A DNA stretch of 64,000 nt from Spirochaetaceae bacterium (GCA_007693325.1 REDW01000104.1:23530-87529); one strand, 5' to 3'; counted from the stretch's first letter, positions 51,274 through 60,639 are shown. Notes: a model not told the origin generated them from the sequence alone. Made by a program: numbers and translations.

Positions 51274-54200
51274 ATGGGTGAAGATTCGCGCCCGGCGGTA
51301 TCCAACGATCTGTCTGAGAGAGCCAAGGAACTCGCATGCCTGTACCAGATTGACGAGATCTTTGCCGACGGGTCGCTCGACGTGGATACCGCGCTGCAGT
51401 CGGTTGCAAAACGCATTCCGGCTGCGTTCCGACAGCCGGATCACTGCCGCGCGCGGATTACGTTGTTTGGTAAGAGCTACGGATCAGAAGAAGCCGAGCG
51501 AGCCACAAAGAGTATCTCCGCTCATATTGTCACACCCGAGGGACGATCGGGCAGCGTGGAGGTATTCTGCCTTAGCGAGCCGGATACAGACCGGATTCCG
51601 TTTCTGGTGGAAGAAGAGCGGCTGGTACAGGCAATTGCGCGTCGCATTGCCGACGCTGTAGGGTGGCGCAATATCGAGGCGCGGCGGCGCGATGGGGAAG
51701 AAACCAGGGGATCCCGTTGGCGCACGATTGTTGATCTGCTGCTGCGAACCGATCAGCGCCTCTACGCTCGCATCGCGCGTAAACTGATGTACCACATGTG
51801 CTGGAACGATGTTCCAGGTGCACGCGAGTTCTTCTCCGAGTATGGCGTTGCGGTCCGACATGAGATCACCGAGAGCGGTGACAACTACCCGCAGGCGCAC
51901 GTCACCGAGCCGGACGATCTCACCTTGACCGAGCGTGTGTTTGCTTTTGCCGAGGAGAAGCTGGCAGAACGCACCATGCTTGCGCTGCTGCAGAAATGGC
52001 TTCAGGAAGACAAAGCCAGTTTTGCTTTCCGCACCCTTATCAACCTCGATCACTCTCTCGAGGACGTGGCCGAAGCAGTGCGCCGTTTCATAAGTCTCAA
52101 TCCGCCCTACGGTTTGAGCGTTTCCGAAACAACAGACCGGGCTCTGCGGGTGCTGTTGACCCGCCGCCTTATCACCAACCAGCTGCAGTACATAAGTGCT
52201 GCAAGACAACACCTTACCGTGCGCGACTTCTATGATCTCACCGCGCAGCTGATCATCCCCAAGAAGAGCCACGGGGTGATCGGCGGCAAAGCGGCGGGGC
52301 TGTTTCTGGCAACGCGCATTCTCCGCTCGCACTCAGCCAAACGCCCACGACTGGCGCAGGTGGCGGCGCCCAGGACATGGTACCTTCCGTCCGACAGCTT
52401 GCACTACTTTATGCATTACAACGACATGGAAGAGATGTTCGAGCAGAAGTACAAGCCGATTGAGGAGGTAAGGAAAGAGTACCCGCGAGTAATCCAGCTC
52501 TTCAAGGGGGCTCGGTTTCCGCCGGACGTTGTTCAGGGGCTGTCCATGGCGCTCGACAACCTGGGTGAAGACCCGATTATTGTGCGGTCTTCAAGCCGAC
52601 TTGAAGATGGGTTCGGTTCGGCCTTCTCCGGCAAGTACAAGAGCCTCTTTCTGGCGAACCAGGGGACCAAGAACCAGCGACTGTCGGCGCTGCTCGACGC
52701 CGTGTCTGAGGTGTATTCTTCGCTGTTTGGTCCGGATCCCATACAGTACCGCGCTGAGCGCGGCTTGCTGGAAGTGCGCGAAGAGATGGGGGTGATCATC
52801 CAAAGGGTGGTCGGTACCCGGGTCGGCCGCTATTACCTTCCCGCATGCGCCGGGATTGCGTTCAGCAACAACGAATTCCGCTGGTCCCCCAGGTTACAGC
52901 GCGAGGACGGGTTGATACGAATGGTGCCGGGCCTCGGCACGCGCGCCGTTGACCGCATCGGCGACGACTATCCGGTCCTGATCGCCCCGGGAAATCCTTC
53001 GATCAGAGTCAACAACGACCCCGACGAGATAGCCCGCTACTCACCCGCCAAGATGGACGTGATTGATCTGGCCAGCAACAGTTTTGTCACCGTTCGCATC
53101 AAAGAGTTCCTGGCCGAGCACGGCGACTCTCTGCCCGGGCTTGAACGCATTGTGTCGGTATACGCCGAGGGCAGAATCCAGCGCAAAGCGCGTCTCACGC
53201 TTGATCCCGCCAAAGACAACCTTGTGGTAACCTTCGACGGGCTGATCCACGACAACGAGTTTGTGGCCACCCTTAAGGATCTGCTGGAGGTTCTGTCCGC
53301 CGAGCTGTCCACCCCCGTTGACGTGGAGTTCGCGTACAATGGTGACAAGCTGTGGTTGCTTCAATGCCGGCCACAGAGCAGGTCGGCGGAAACAGCTCCG
53401 TCAGCTATTCCGCAGAACATCCCCCAGGATGACGTTATCTTCTCGGCCAACCGCTACGTTTCCAACGGGCTGGTCCCCGAGATAACCCACATCGTCTATG
53501 TCGACGCCAACAAGTACGCGGCGTTGGTGAATTCGCGCGACATGCAACGGGTATCGGAGATTATCGGCAGCCTTAATGCCATTCTTCCCAAACGCAGGTT
53601 CATTCTGATGGGCCCGGGGCGCTGGGGCAGCCGGGGTGATATCCGCCTGGGAGTCGGCGCCACCTACGCCGACATCAGCAACACTGCAGTACTGATTGAG
53701 GTCGCGGAGAAAACCGGCGATTACCTGCCCGATGTGTCTTTCGGCACCCATTTTTTTCAGGATCTGGTGGAAGCGTCCATTCGTTATCTGCCGCTCTACC
53801 CCGGCGATCCAAACGTGACGTTTAACCAGCGCTTCCTGCGACGTGCAGACAACGAGCTGGCCGATCTTCTGCCCGAGTACGCTGATCTGGCAGATGTTGT
53901 GCGCGTGATCGACGTTCCAAAGTCGGCCGACGGCAGAATCGTTCGCGTGCTCTTCAATGCTGAGCTTGACCAGGCAGTGGCGCTGCTTGACGCGCCCTCG
54001 CGTGGCGCGAGCAAGACATCGGAACTCAGGCTTGATGACCAACACGAGACCCCGGACGCCGATGTACACTGGCGCTGGAGGCTGGACATGGCAAACCGCA
54101 TTGCCCATGCAGCCGATCCCGAGCGCTTCGGTATCAAGGCGCTGTACATCATCGGCAGCGTCAACAACGCAACCGCCGGTCCTGCGAGCGACATCGACCT

Positions 54201-54429
54201 GATAGTACACCACACCGGCGAGGCAGAAAGGCTCAAAGATCTGAGGACGTGGTTTGACGCCTGGAGTGTCTGCCTGGACGAGATGAACTACCTCAGAACG
54301 GGCTACCGCACCGGCGGCCTTCTGGACGTACACGTTCTCACCGATGAGGATATCGCTCGCCGCACCAGCTACGCGGTCAAGATCAACGCGGTCACCGACC
54401 CGGCACAGGAGCTCTCGCTGCGCCACTGA
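51274..54429 (+). CDS. PPDK_N (PEP/pyruvate-binding) domain protein with C-terminal nucleotidyltransferase-like domain
   Basis: IIVRSSSRLEDGFGSAFSGKYKSLF (PPDK N-terminal ATP-grasp); MGPGRWGSRGD; C-terminal ALYIIGSVNNATAGPASDIDLIVHH (GS-x-DxD NTase motif). Confidence 0.85.
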   Translation: MGEDSRPAVSNDLSERAKELACLYQIDEIFADGSLDVDTALQSVAKRIPAAFRQPDHCRARITLFGKSYGSEEAERATKSISAHIVTPEGRSGSVEVFCLSEPDTDRIPFLVEEERLVQAIARRIADAVGWRNIEARRRDGEETRGSRWRTIVDLLLRTDQRLYARIARKLMYHMCWNDVPGAREFFSEYGVAVRHEITESGDNYPQAHVTEPDDLTLTERVFAFAEEKLAERTMLALLQKWLQEDKASFAFRTLINLDHSLEDVAEAVRRFISLNPPYGLSVSETTDRALRVLLTRRLITNQLQYISAARQHLTVRDFYDLTAQLIIPKKSHGVIGGKAAGLFLATRILRSHSAKRPRLAQVAAPRTWYLPSDSLHYFMHYNDMEEMFEQKYKPIEEVRKEYPRVIQLFKGARFPPDVVQGLSMALDNLGEDPIIVRSSSRLEDGFGSAFSGKYKSLFLANQGTKNQRLSALLDAVSEVYSSLFGPDPIQYRAERGLLEVREEMGVIIQRVVGTRVGRYYLPACAGIAFSNNEFRWSPRLQREDGLIRMVPGLGTRAVDRIGDDYPVLIAPGNPSIRVNNDPDEIARYSPAKMDVIDLASNSFVTVRIKEFLAEHGDSLPGLERIVSVYAEGRIQRKARLTLDPAKDNLVVTFDGLIHDNEFVATLKDLLEVLSAELSTPVDVEFAYNGDKLWLLQCRPQSRSAETAPSAIPQNIPQDDVIFSANRYVSNGLVPEITHIVYVDANKYAALVNSRDMQRVSEIIGSLNAILPKRRFILMGPGRWGSRGDIRLGVGATYADISNTAVLIEVAEKTGDYLPDVSFGTHFFQDLVEASIRYLPLYPGDPNVTFNQRFLRRADNELADLLPEYADLADVVRVIDVPKSADGRIVRVLFNAELDQAVALLDAPSRGASKTSELRLDDQHETPDADVHWRWRLDMANRIAHAADPERFGIKALYIIGSVNNATAGPASDIDLIVHHTGEAERLKDLRTWFDAWSVCLDEMNYLRTGYRTGGLLDVHVLTDEDIARRTSYAVKINAVTDPAQELSLRH

Positions 54430-54448
54430 AGCAGCCGGCCGGTGCTTG

Positions 54449-55345
54449 CTACCGCAGCACGCGCCGCTCTGCCCCCTGCGGGCGCGAGAGGTCAAACTCC
54501 ACTACTGCCACGCCGTCTGCGTCGTGCGCGGCAGACAGACACCAGGTATTCCCGATCTTCTCTTTGAACGTGCCGGTAAGCCGAAAGGCCTCGTGCACGT
54601 GTCCGTGAAGCGTCAGGTGGGGCTGACGTTCCTCGATCATGCGGCGTACGGCGATACTGCCGATGTGTGTGTCCAGCGGCACCGACTCTACATGGCACCC
54701 GGCCAGGTCAGCGGTATCCAGTGCTGTTTGGTACGGCGGAACGTGAAACAGAAACACTGCGCGGGATACGTCATCACCTCCGATCAGATCGTCCAGCTCC
54801 AGGGATATGGTAGCGTGGCGTCGATCACGCATTGACCTCGGAACCGATAGAACACCTTCTTCCGGCGAGACGCACCCGGGGTCAACATAGCGCGACACGT
54901 CGTAGCGCTCCCAGTCCTTAAGCAGAAACGGGCTCGGCGGCACGCAAGAGTAGCCATAGACCGGACGGTCACCCAGCCGGAGTCGTCGGCCGTGAGCATA
55001 GGTCCAGACGTGTTCGGTGCCTCCAAGAAATACCGACCCCTCTTGGAAGCGAGCGTCGTCGTTGCCCAGAATCAGGTAAACTGCCGGGTACTGTCGACCG
55101 AGTTGATCTTTCAGCTGTGCCAGGTGTTTCAACAGAAATCGGTTGACAAAGTCCACGCCGTCAAATCCAAGCGCCCGCCGTCGCAGGCCGAACGGCGGCA
55201 GCAGATCGCCCGCCAGGAACAGCGCATCGGCCGATTGCGTGGAGATGTAGTTGAACAGCAGATCGTACCTGGCCGGGTCTCCGTGGAGATCGGAAACCAG
55301 AGCGCAGCGAATGCTATCCTTCTGATCAAACGCGGCTTGAGTCAG
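54449..55345 (-). CDS. metallophosphoesterase; non-standard or missing start codon
   Basis: Reading upstream of the GTG at 55156 gives LTQAAFDQKDSIRCALVSDLHGDPARYDLLFNYIST...LFLAGDLLPP, then GNDDARFQ and LHGHVHEAF motifs. Confidence 0.82.
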   Translation of the reverse strand: MTQAAFDQKDSIRCALVSDLHGDPARYDLLFNYISTQSADALFLAGDLLPPFGLRRRALGFDGVDFVNRFLLKHLAQLKDQLGRQYPAVYLILGNDDARFQEGSVFLGGTEHVWTYAHGRRLRLGDRPVYGYSCVPPSPFLLKDWERYDVSRYVDPGCVSPEEGVLSVPRSMRDRRHATISLELDDLIGGDDVSRAVFLFHVPPYQTALDTADLAGCHVESVPLDTHIGSIAVRRMIEERQPHLTLHGHVHEAFRLTGTFKEKIGNTWCLSAAHDADGVAVVEFDLSRPQGAERRVLR

Positions 55346-55474
55346 GTGTCAGTCCTCGTTGCCGCGCTTGTACTCGCCAAGACAAAACCTGATTTTCCCG
55401 GCACATTTGAAGAGACATGGTACTTCACCGTACCACCCGCATACCAACCCGTCAACGACTGCTCTGTGGTAGTG

Positions 55475-55684
55475 GCACGGCAACCCATGATCGGCGCCAT
55501 CGCCGGTTTCGCGCTTGGCGTGAACGTGCTGGTGGCCGGCGTAATCGGCGGTACAATTCCGTTTCTGATCAAGCGGCTGGGCAAGGATCCGGCCATGATG
55601 ACCGGCCCGATCCTCACCACAATCACCGACATCACCGGAGTCTCGATCTATCTCGGCCTCAGCACGCTGTTTCTGCTGACGTGA
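55475..55684 (+). pseudogene. C-terminal remnant of an MgtE-type Mg2+ transporter
   Basis: ARQPMIGAIAGFALGVNVLVAGVIGGTIPFLIKRLGKDPAMMTGPILTTITDITGVSIYLGLSTLFLLT; only the last TM helices remain. Confidence 0.8.
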
Positions 55685-55773
55685 CCGGTGGCTGCCGCAA
55701 TGGCGCTTTGACTGCCGCTCGTCACGGTCGGGTTGTAGAAACACTCAGCTTTTTCGACAAGCGATAGGCTGCC

Positions 55774-55901
55774 ACTTGAACTCGATCTGCGCCGGCAGAT
55801 CAGACCAGGTCGTCGATGGGCCCGAACTCTACCGCACCGGCGTCTTCGCGAACCTCAAACTCCTCGATAATCCGACGGTCGCGCAGATCCTCGTACAGCT
55901 C
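55774..55901 (-). repeat. Direct repeat copy 1 (TA-derived)
   Basis: 128 nt, no indels and few mismatches against 60512-60639, same orientation. Confidence 0.9.
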
Positions 55902-56148
55902 TCAGAGTGCTTTCTCTTCGTCCTGGTTGAACCGAACGGAGGTCACTCCCATAATCTGTACACCTCATCCCGCTTGCCGATGTAGACGACGAATAGATCT
56001 TCTTCGGCGCATGCGCGGTCCTGCGGTAGGTAGGCAACGTGTCGAAGCGCCTCGCGTATGTCATCGCGATCAAGGTCGGGATACGAAACCCGCGGGTGCA
56101 GGGTAAGCCGCCTATCTGTGCCGGGTCTGCGGTCATCCGTTTAGACAT
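55774..56148 (-). pseudogene. Mosaic of decayed TA genes: DUF433-type antitoxin, RelE-type toxin C-terminus, CopG/DUF6290-like antitoxin
   Basis: MSKRMTADPAQIGGLPCTRGFRIP, frameshift, YPDLDRDDIREALRHVAYLPQDRACAEEDLFVVYIGKRDEVYRLWE*, overlapping MGVTSVRFNQDEEKAL*ELYEDLRDRRIIEEFEVREDAGAVEFGPIDDLV*. Confidence 0.75.
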
Positions 56149-56178
56149 CATCTGCTGCTCACCATCAGTATATCGCGG

Positions 56179-56446
56179 TTGCCGGCGGCGAACGGGATGG
56201 TCCTCGCTCAGGTGAAGACCGGCGAGCACTCCAACGAGATTACCGTGATCCCGGCGTTGCTGGATCTGCTGAGCAAATCAAAGATTTCTTCGATGATGTC
56301 ACCGATGAGGATATCGCAGAGCCACGCAGAAGTCTATTACGATGGTCCGTGGCACCCGCACCATCGCTGAGAAACGAACGACTCAGCTACGCTACTTTTT
56401 CTCATCGATGGAGATGAACGCCAAACGATTGGCTCACGCGGTTCGC
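56179..56446 (+). mobile_element. ISAs1-family transposase remnant (internally deleted, frameshifted)
   Basis: NGMVLAQVKTGEHSNEITVIPALLDLL in one frame, RTTQLRYFFSSMEMNAKRLAHAVR in another. Confidence 0.78.
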
Positions 56447-56458
56447 GTAGCATCGGAG

Positions 56459-56683
56459 TCATCGATGGCGCGGCGCCGGTATCGATTTTCCCGAGTGCTC
56501 GAAAGCGCGTCCGGCGAACGCACGGACGAACTTCGGGAAGTTGGCCAGATAATTCGCCGGGTCGGGGTAAAGCCAGCGGAGCACCGGGTCAGAGCTGAAC
56601 CCCAACACGATCGCATCCACGGTGCTGCGTTCATCAACCGCGGCGCGGCAAATATTGACTCTTGTCGCCTGTAATGTTTGCAT
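56459..56683 (-). pseudogene. N-terminal remnant of a GNAT acetyltransferase
   Basis: VDAIVLGFSSDPVLRWLYPDPANYLANFPKFVRAFAGRAFEHSG, then abrupt change of sequence at the IS remnant. Confidence 0.65.
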
Positions 56684-56730
56684 GCCACAAGAATACGCCG
56701 AACCCGGCCTGCGAACATTGGTGAGCTAGC

Positions 56731-58380
56731 CTATTTTTTGCCGAATTCGTGCTCCGAGCGGCGGATTGCTTCCGCGGCGGCTTCCGCGCGGTTGCGCAGG
56801 CCAAGCTTGGCGAGCACGTGCGCCACGTGGTGCTCAACCGTCTTGCGGCTAACGTAGAGACGATCGGCGATCTGCGGGTTGGATAAGCCTTCGCCGAGAA
56901 GCCGCAGTACCTCGCGTTCACGCCGCGTAAGGTCCTCGGATTCACGCGGTCCCGGACGGGTCCCGGCTTCACCAAGTTCGCGCAGTAAGGCTGCCGCGCG
57001 ATGGCTGAGTCCGTCGGCGCCGAGGCGCACGAGGATCTGCTCAGCCGCGCGTGCCTCCAGCACGGCTTCGGGCGATTTGATCTCCCGCAGCAATTGCGCG
57101 AGCTGGAGATGCGTGCGTCCGACTTCGAACGGCATCCCGAGATCGGCGAAGATGGCGAGCGCTGCCTCGAGGTGGTTGCATGCGTCGGCCGGGTCGCCGG
57201 TGGCTGCCTCGAGCCGGTGGCCGCGCGCCGTCATGATCCCGCAGCCGCCGGTCTCACCTCGGCGTCGCAACTCGGCGCCGTGTTCGGCTGCCGCCGCGAT
57301 GCGGCCCTGAGCGGCTTCCGTCTCCGCGAGCACCTCAACGAGAGCGGCGAACTCCAGCCGGTCGTTGCCGAGACGGTCGAGGCGACGGCGAACGACAGCC
57401 GTTGCCGCGTCGTGGTTGCCCCGCAGCAGCTCAACGCGAGCTCTGGCGGTCGCGGTGACACCGTTCAGTTCGTAGCCTGCCAGCAGGCGATCGGCTTCGT
57501 CGATACGCCCCTGGGCCAGACGCAACTCCGCCAGGCAGGCAAGGATTTCCGGCTGGTAACTCGGCGCGAACGCGCGGCTCTGTTGCAGTGCCGTTCTCAA
57601 CTCCGCTTCAGCGCGCACCCAATCACCGGTGGCCAAGAGCACTCGACCGTAACGCGTACGGCAGCCGACGTAGAGATACGGGCAGCCGTGTGTCTCGAGG
57701 AAGCCTTCGCTTGCACGCACCCACTCCACGGCGCGCTCGAAGTCTGCGCAGTCGGTGCACGAATGCATCATATTGCAGCTGGCGAACACTACCGTGGACA
57801 GGTCCTCGCATTCGCCGGCCATGGCCCCTGCCATCGCTTCGTCGAGCAGCCGCGTGCCGTCAACAACGCGGCCCTGGCGGACCCAAGCGTAGCCAAGCTG
57901 GCTCAGCGCCGACAGCTCCAGATCGGTGTCTCCGCTGCTGCGCCCGATCTCAAGCGCTTTGTGTGCCGCGCGTTCACTCTCGCCAGGGTCGACCAACACC
58001 TCCGCCCCAACCAGCGCCAGGTAACCGCGCAGTGAGTCGAGCTCGTGTGCCCGGATTATCCGTTCCGCACGCGCGTGCCAGCCCGCCGCCGCCGATCTAT
58101 TTCCGAGCAGGGTTACGTAGGAGAGCGCCAGGAAGATTGCCGCCTCGGCGGCCGAATGGTGGAGTCCGGCACGGCGGAAGGTGACGTACGCCTTCTGGCG
58201 GTGAGCAACGGTCCCCTGGAAATCGCCGAGCCACCACAACACGTCGGCGAGTTCGGCGTGTGCCGTTGGGTCGTCCCGATCGTCTATAGCGTGGTGGAAC
58301 GCGTCGCGCGCCTCCGCCCAGCGGGCAGCACGCGCAGCCTGGCGTCCCTGCTCGATCCAATCCTCGCCCCGATCCACCAT
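56731..58380 (-). CDS. TPR-containing LuxR-family transcriptional regulator
   Basis: C-terminal LTRREREVLRLLGEGLSNPQIADRLYVSRKTVEHHVAHVLAKLGLRNRAEA; upstream TPR-like helices. Confidence 0.88.
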   Translation of the reverse strand: MVDRGEDWIEQGRQAARAARWAEARDAFHHAIDDRDDPTAHAELADVLWWLGDFQGTVAHRQKAYVTFRRAGLHHSAAEAAIFLALSYVTLLGNRSAAAGWHARAERIIRAHELDSLRGYLALVGAEVLVDPGESERAAHKALEIGRSSGDTDLELSALSQLGYAWVRQGRVVDGTRLLDEAMAGAMAGECEDLSTVVFASCNMMHSCTDCADFERAVEWVRASEGFLETHGCPYLYVGCRTRYGRVLLATGDWVRAEAELRTALQQSRAFAPSYQPEILACLAELRLAQGRIDEADRLLAGYELNGVTATARARVELLRGNHDAATAVVRRRLDRLGNDRLEFAALVEVLAETEAAQGRIAAAAEHGAELRRRGETGGCGIMTARGHRLEAATGDPADACNHLEAALAIFADLGMPFEVGRTHLQLAQLLREIKSPEAVLEARAAEQILVRLGADGLSHRAAALLRELGEAGTRPGPRESEDLTRREREVLRLLGEGLSNPQIADRLYVSRKTVEHHVAHVLAKLGLRNRAEAAAEAIRRSEHEFGKK

Positions 58381-58564
58381 GTTTCATGATAGGCAATCGC
58401 CCGCGGTGGTGCAAGGCGTCCGCACCGCGTGAACGGAGCCACGACTTTCAGCGCCATGCGGAACAGGCGATGCCGATGAGTAAGGCGAAGCAACGCCAAA
58501 CTCTTTGGGCGTCGGCGCCCCGAATTCTGCGTACGAGTTCGATAGAAGGCTAAGAGTTCAGCTC

Positions 58565-59407
58565 TCAATAGGCGCGAGCAAAGGCGCGAATAGGTCGAAC
58601 CGGTATGGTGGAGACTTTGCTAGTCCACCATGTAGCGGCTTGGGGCATGCGAATGCTCATAGCCCCGTCGGCGCCGGACTCGGACGAGCTCCAGTAGTTC
58701 TGATCATCCTTAAAGTTGCCAATGAGACTCTGGGCGAGATTTTCGGCCATCAGGATCAATTCGTCTCTTGACGGCAGAAACCAGTCGTCATAGGTCACTC
58801 CCTCGTGCACATGCACGAACTCGACAGCAGCTCGTGCGGCACTGTAGCTGTGGCCGGCTTGACGGATAATCTCTGCGGTGTTGGATTGTCCGGCTCCAAG
58901 GAGCGCAGATGTCGTTCCCAGTTGGCTGTCTTGCACGTTGCTCCATTCAATGTCAGGGTCGTCGCCGTCATCGTACCACCCGTATGGGGCGGCCTCGAGG
59001 TAGGTCCAGTCGTACTCGTTATCCTCGTCTCGATAGAACACCAACCCGCCGGCCGGGCCCCTTATGTCCACTTCCACCGTTACGGTATCGGTGTGTCCGC
59101 CATCGTCGGTGATCGCGGTTATTGTGGTTTGTCCAGCGAATACTCCCATTACAACGCCGGCTGAATCTACTTTTGCAACCGTCTCATCATTGCTCTCCCA
59201 ACGCACCACCTGGTTGGAGGCGTCTGCAGGTATGATGGTTATTTCGAGTTCGTCAGTTGAGACACCAGTGTTCACTCTGACAGTTTTCGGACCTACCGAT
59301 ATACCCGCAACGTTGACCATGTCATATTGTTTATGAGTACCGCAACTGCAATGACTGCGCCTGAACCGAAACGCTTTCGCTTGCCTGTCAAACCAAACCT
59401 CCCTCAT
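58565..59407 (-). CDS. Bacterial Ig-like (BIG2) + DUF1566/Lcl-like protein; N-terminus possibly frameshifted
   Basis: VTVEVDIRG after an Ig-like repeat with VRWESNDETVAKVDSAGVVMGVFAGQTTITAI; C-term DDWFLPSRDELILM...YWSSSE. Confidence 0.75.
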   Translation of the reverse strand: MREVWFDRQAKAFRFRRSHCSCGTHKQYDMVNVAGISVGPKTVRVNTGVSTDELEITIIPADASNQVVRWESNDETVAKVDSAGVVMGVFAGQTTITAITDDGGHTDTVTVEVDIRGPAGGLVFYRDEDNEYDWTYLEAAPYGWYDDGDDPDIEWSNVQDSQLGTTSALLGAGQSNTAEIIRQAGHSYSAARAAVEFVHVHEGVTYDDWFLPSRDELILMAENLAQSLIGNFKDDQNYWSSSESGADGAMSIRMPQAATWWTSKVSTIPVRPIRAFARAY

Positions 59408-59575
59408 GTTTGCCTGGTGTGGTTACTGCTGTTCTCGGTCAGCCGTGGATCAGCTGAGAAGCACTGAACTAATCAATCACGTTTGGCACGCCCTCTAGAA
59501 CTGAATGCTGATTCGGGTCCGGTTGACGGACCGAGACTCGGTCGCTTGTCGTATCCCGCCACGGATGTCCCGTGG

Positions 59576-60343
59576 TCAGGCTTTCACCGCCAGCAGCGAA
59601 AAGCTCTTGACGCCGAACTCGCCGGATGCCTCTTTCGCGGATTCGGAGAGAAAGTGATACTGCGTGTTGTCGCGTGTCTCCACCACCTGCATCCCTGCGG
59701 CTTCGATCATCTTGAGGTAGTCGGTCTGTCGCGCCGCTCCGCCGATACAGGAGGCCCAGAGGGTCGCGTCGCAGACGATGTCGGTTGTCAGCTGCTTCTC
59801 CGTCACGATGTCCGATATCGCCATACGGCCACCTTTTCTCAGTACCCGAGATATCTGCTCGAACGCCTTCTGCTTGTCGGCGACCAGGTTGATCACCCCG
59901 TTGCTGATAGCCACGTCGAAACTCGCGTCCTCAAACGGAAGGTCGTCGATTCGGGCATGACGAAACTCGATCTTGTCGAAGCGGTCACCGCGCAGCCGGT
60001 TGGCGTTGTCCAGCTGTTCGGGGGTAATATCGATCCCGACAGTCTTGCCGTTGGCTCCCACCAGTCCCGCGGCTATGAACGAGTCCATTCCCGAACCGCT
60101 GCCCAGGTCAAGCACCGTCTCTCCCGGCTTCAAGTCTGCAAAGTCGAAGTGGTAACCAACACCGGCAAACGAGTCCACCGCCTCTTTCGGCACCTGGTTG
60201 AACAGCTCGGCCGGATAACCGAGGTTGTCGGCTAACCCGCGCCCCACTTCAAAGTGATAGCCCGCATGAGGCTCCCTGGCGACACTTGCGTACACCTGCT
60301 TCACTAAACCTTCGATCTCTTGTTGGCTGGCCGTCTGCTCCAT
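59576..60343 (-). CDS. class I SAM-dependent methyltransferase (ArsM/UbiE-like)
   Basis: LKPGETVLDLGSGSGMDSFIAAGLVGANGKTVGIDITPEQLDNA...LRKGGRMAISDIV. Confidence 0.85.
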   Translation of the reverse strand: MEQTASQQEIEGLVKQVYASVAREPHAGYHFEVGRGLADNLGYPAELFNQVPKEAVDSFAGVGYHFDFADLKPGETVLDLGSGSGMDSFIAAGLVGANGKTVGIDITPEQLDNANRLRGDRFDKIEFRHARIDDLPFEDASFDVAISNGVINLVADKQKAFEQISRVLRKGGRMAISDIVTEKQLTTDIVCDATLWASCIGGAARQTDYLKMIEAAGMQVVETRDNTQYHFLSESAKEASGEFGVKSFSLLAVKA

Positions 60344-60511
60344 TATGGTCTCCTCTTGTCTACCAGTTTGCCGTAACTCTAACATAGATGAGTATATAAG
60401 TAAAGTTAACATTTGCCACCGGGACGCGTAGCGGTCGGGCCTTGCCTGCTGCGTGGTGGTGCACGCTGCCCCAACGCCTCGGGAAGAACAATTTTGGCAA
60501 CAGTCAACATG

Positions 60512-60639
60512 ACTTGAACTCGATCTGCAGTGGCAGATCAGACCAGGTTGTCGATGAGCCCGAACTCTACCGCACCGGCGTCTTCGCGGACCTCAAACTC
60601 CTCGATAATCCGACGGTCGCGGAGATCCTCGTACAGCTC
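60512..60639 (-). repeat. Direct repeat copy 2 (TA-derived)
   Basis: 128 nt colinear with 55774-55901. Confidence 0.9.

Noticed and set aside
53401-54495. 364-aa minus-strand ORF opposite the PPDK_N/NTase gene
   Set aside because: Shadow ORF with no domain; sense strand is coding
57001-58035. 344-aa plus-strand ORF opposite the LuxR-TPR gene
   Set aside because: Shadow ORF; LuxR HTH and TPR-like pattern on the minus strand
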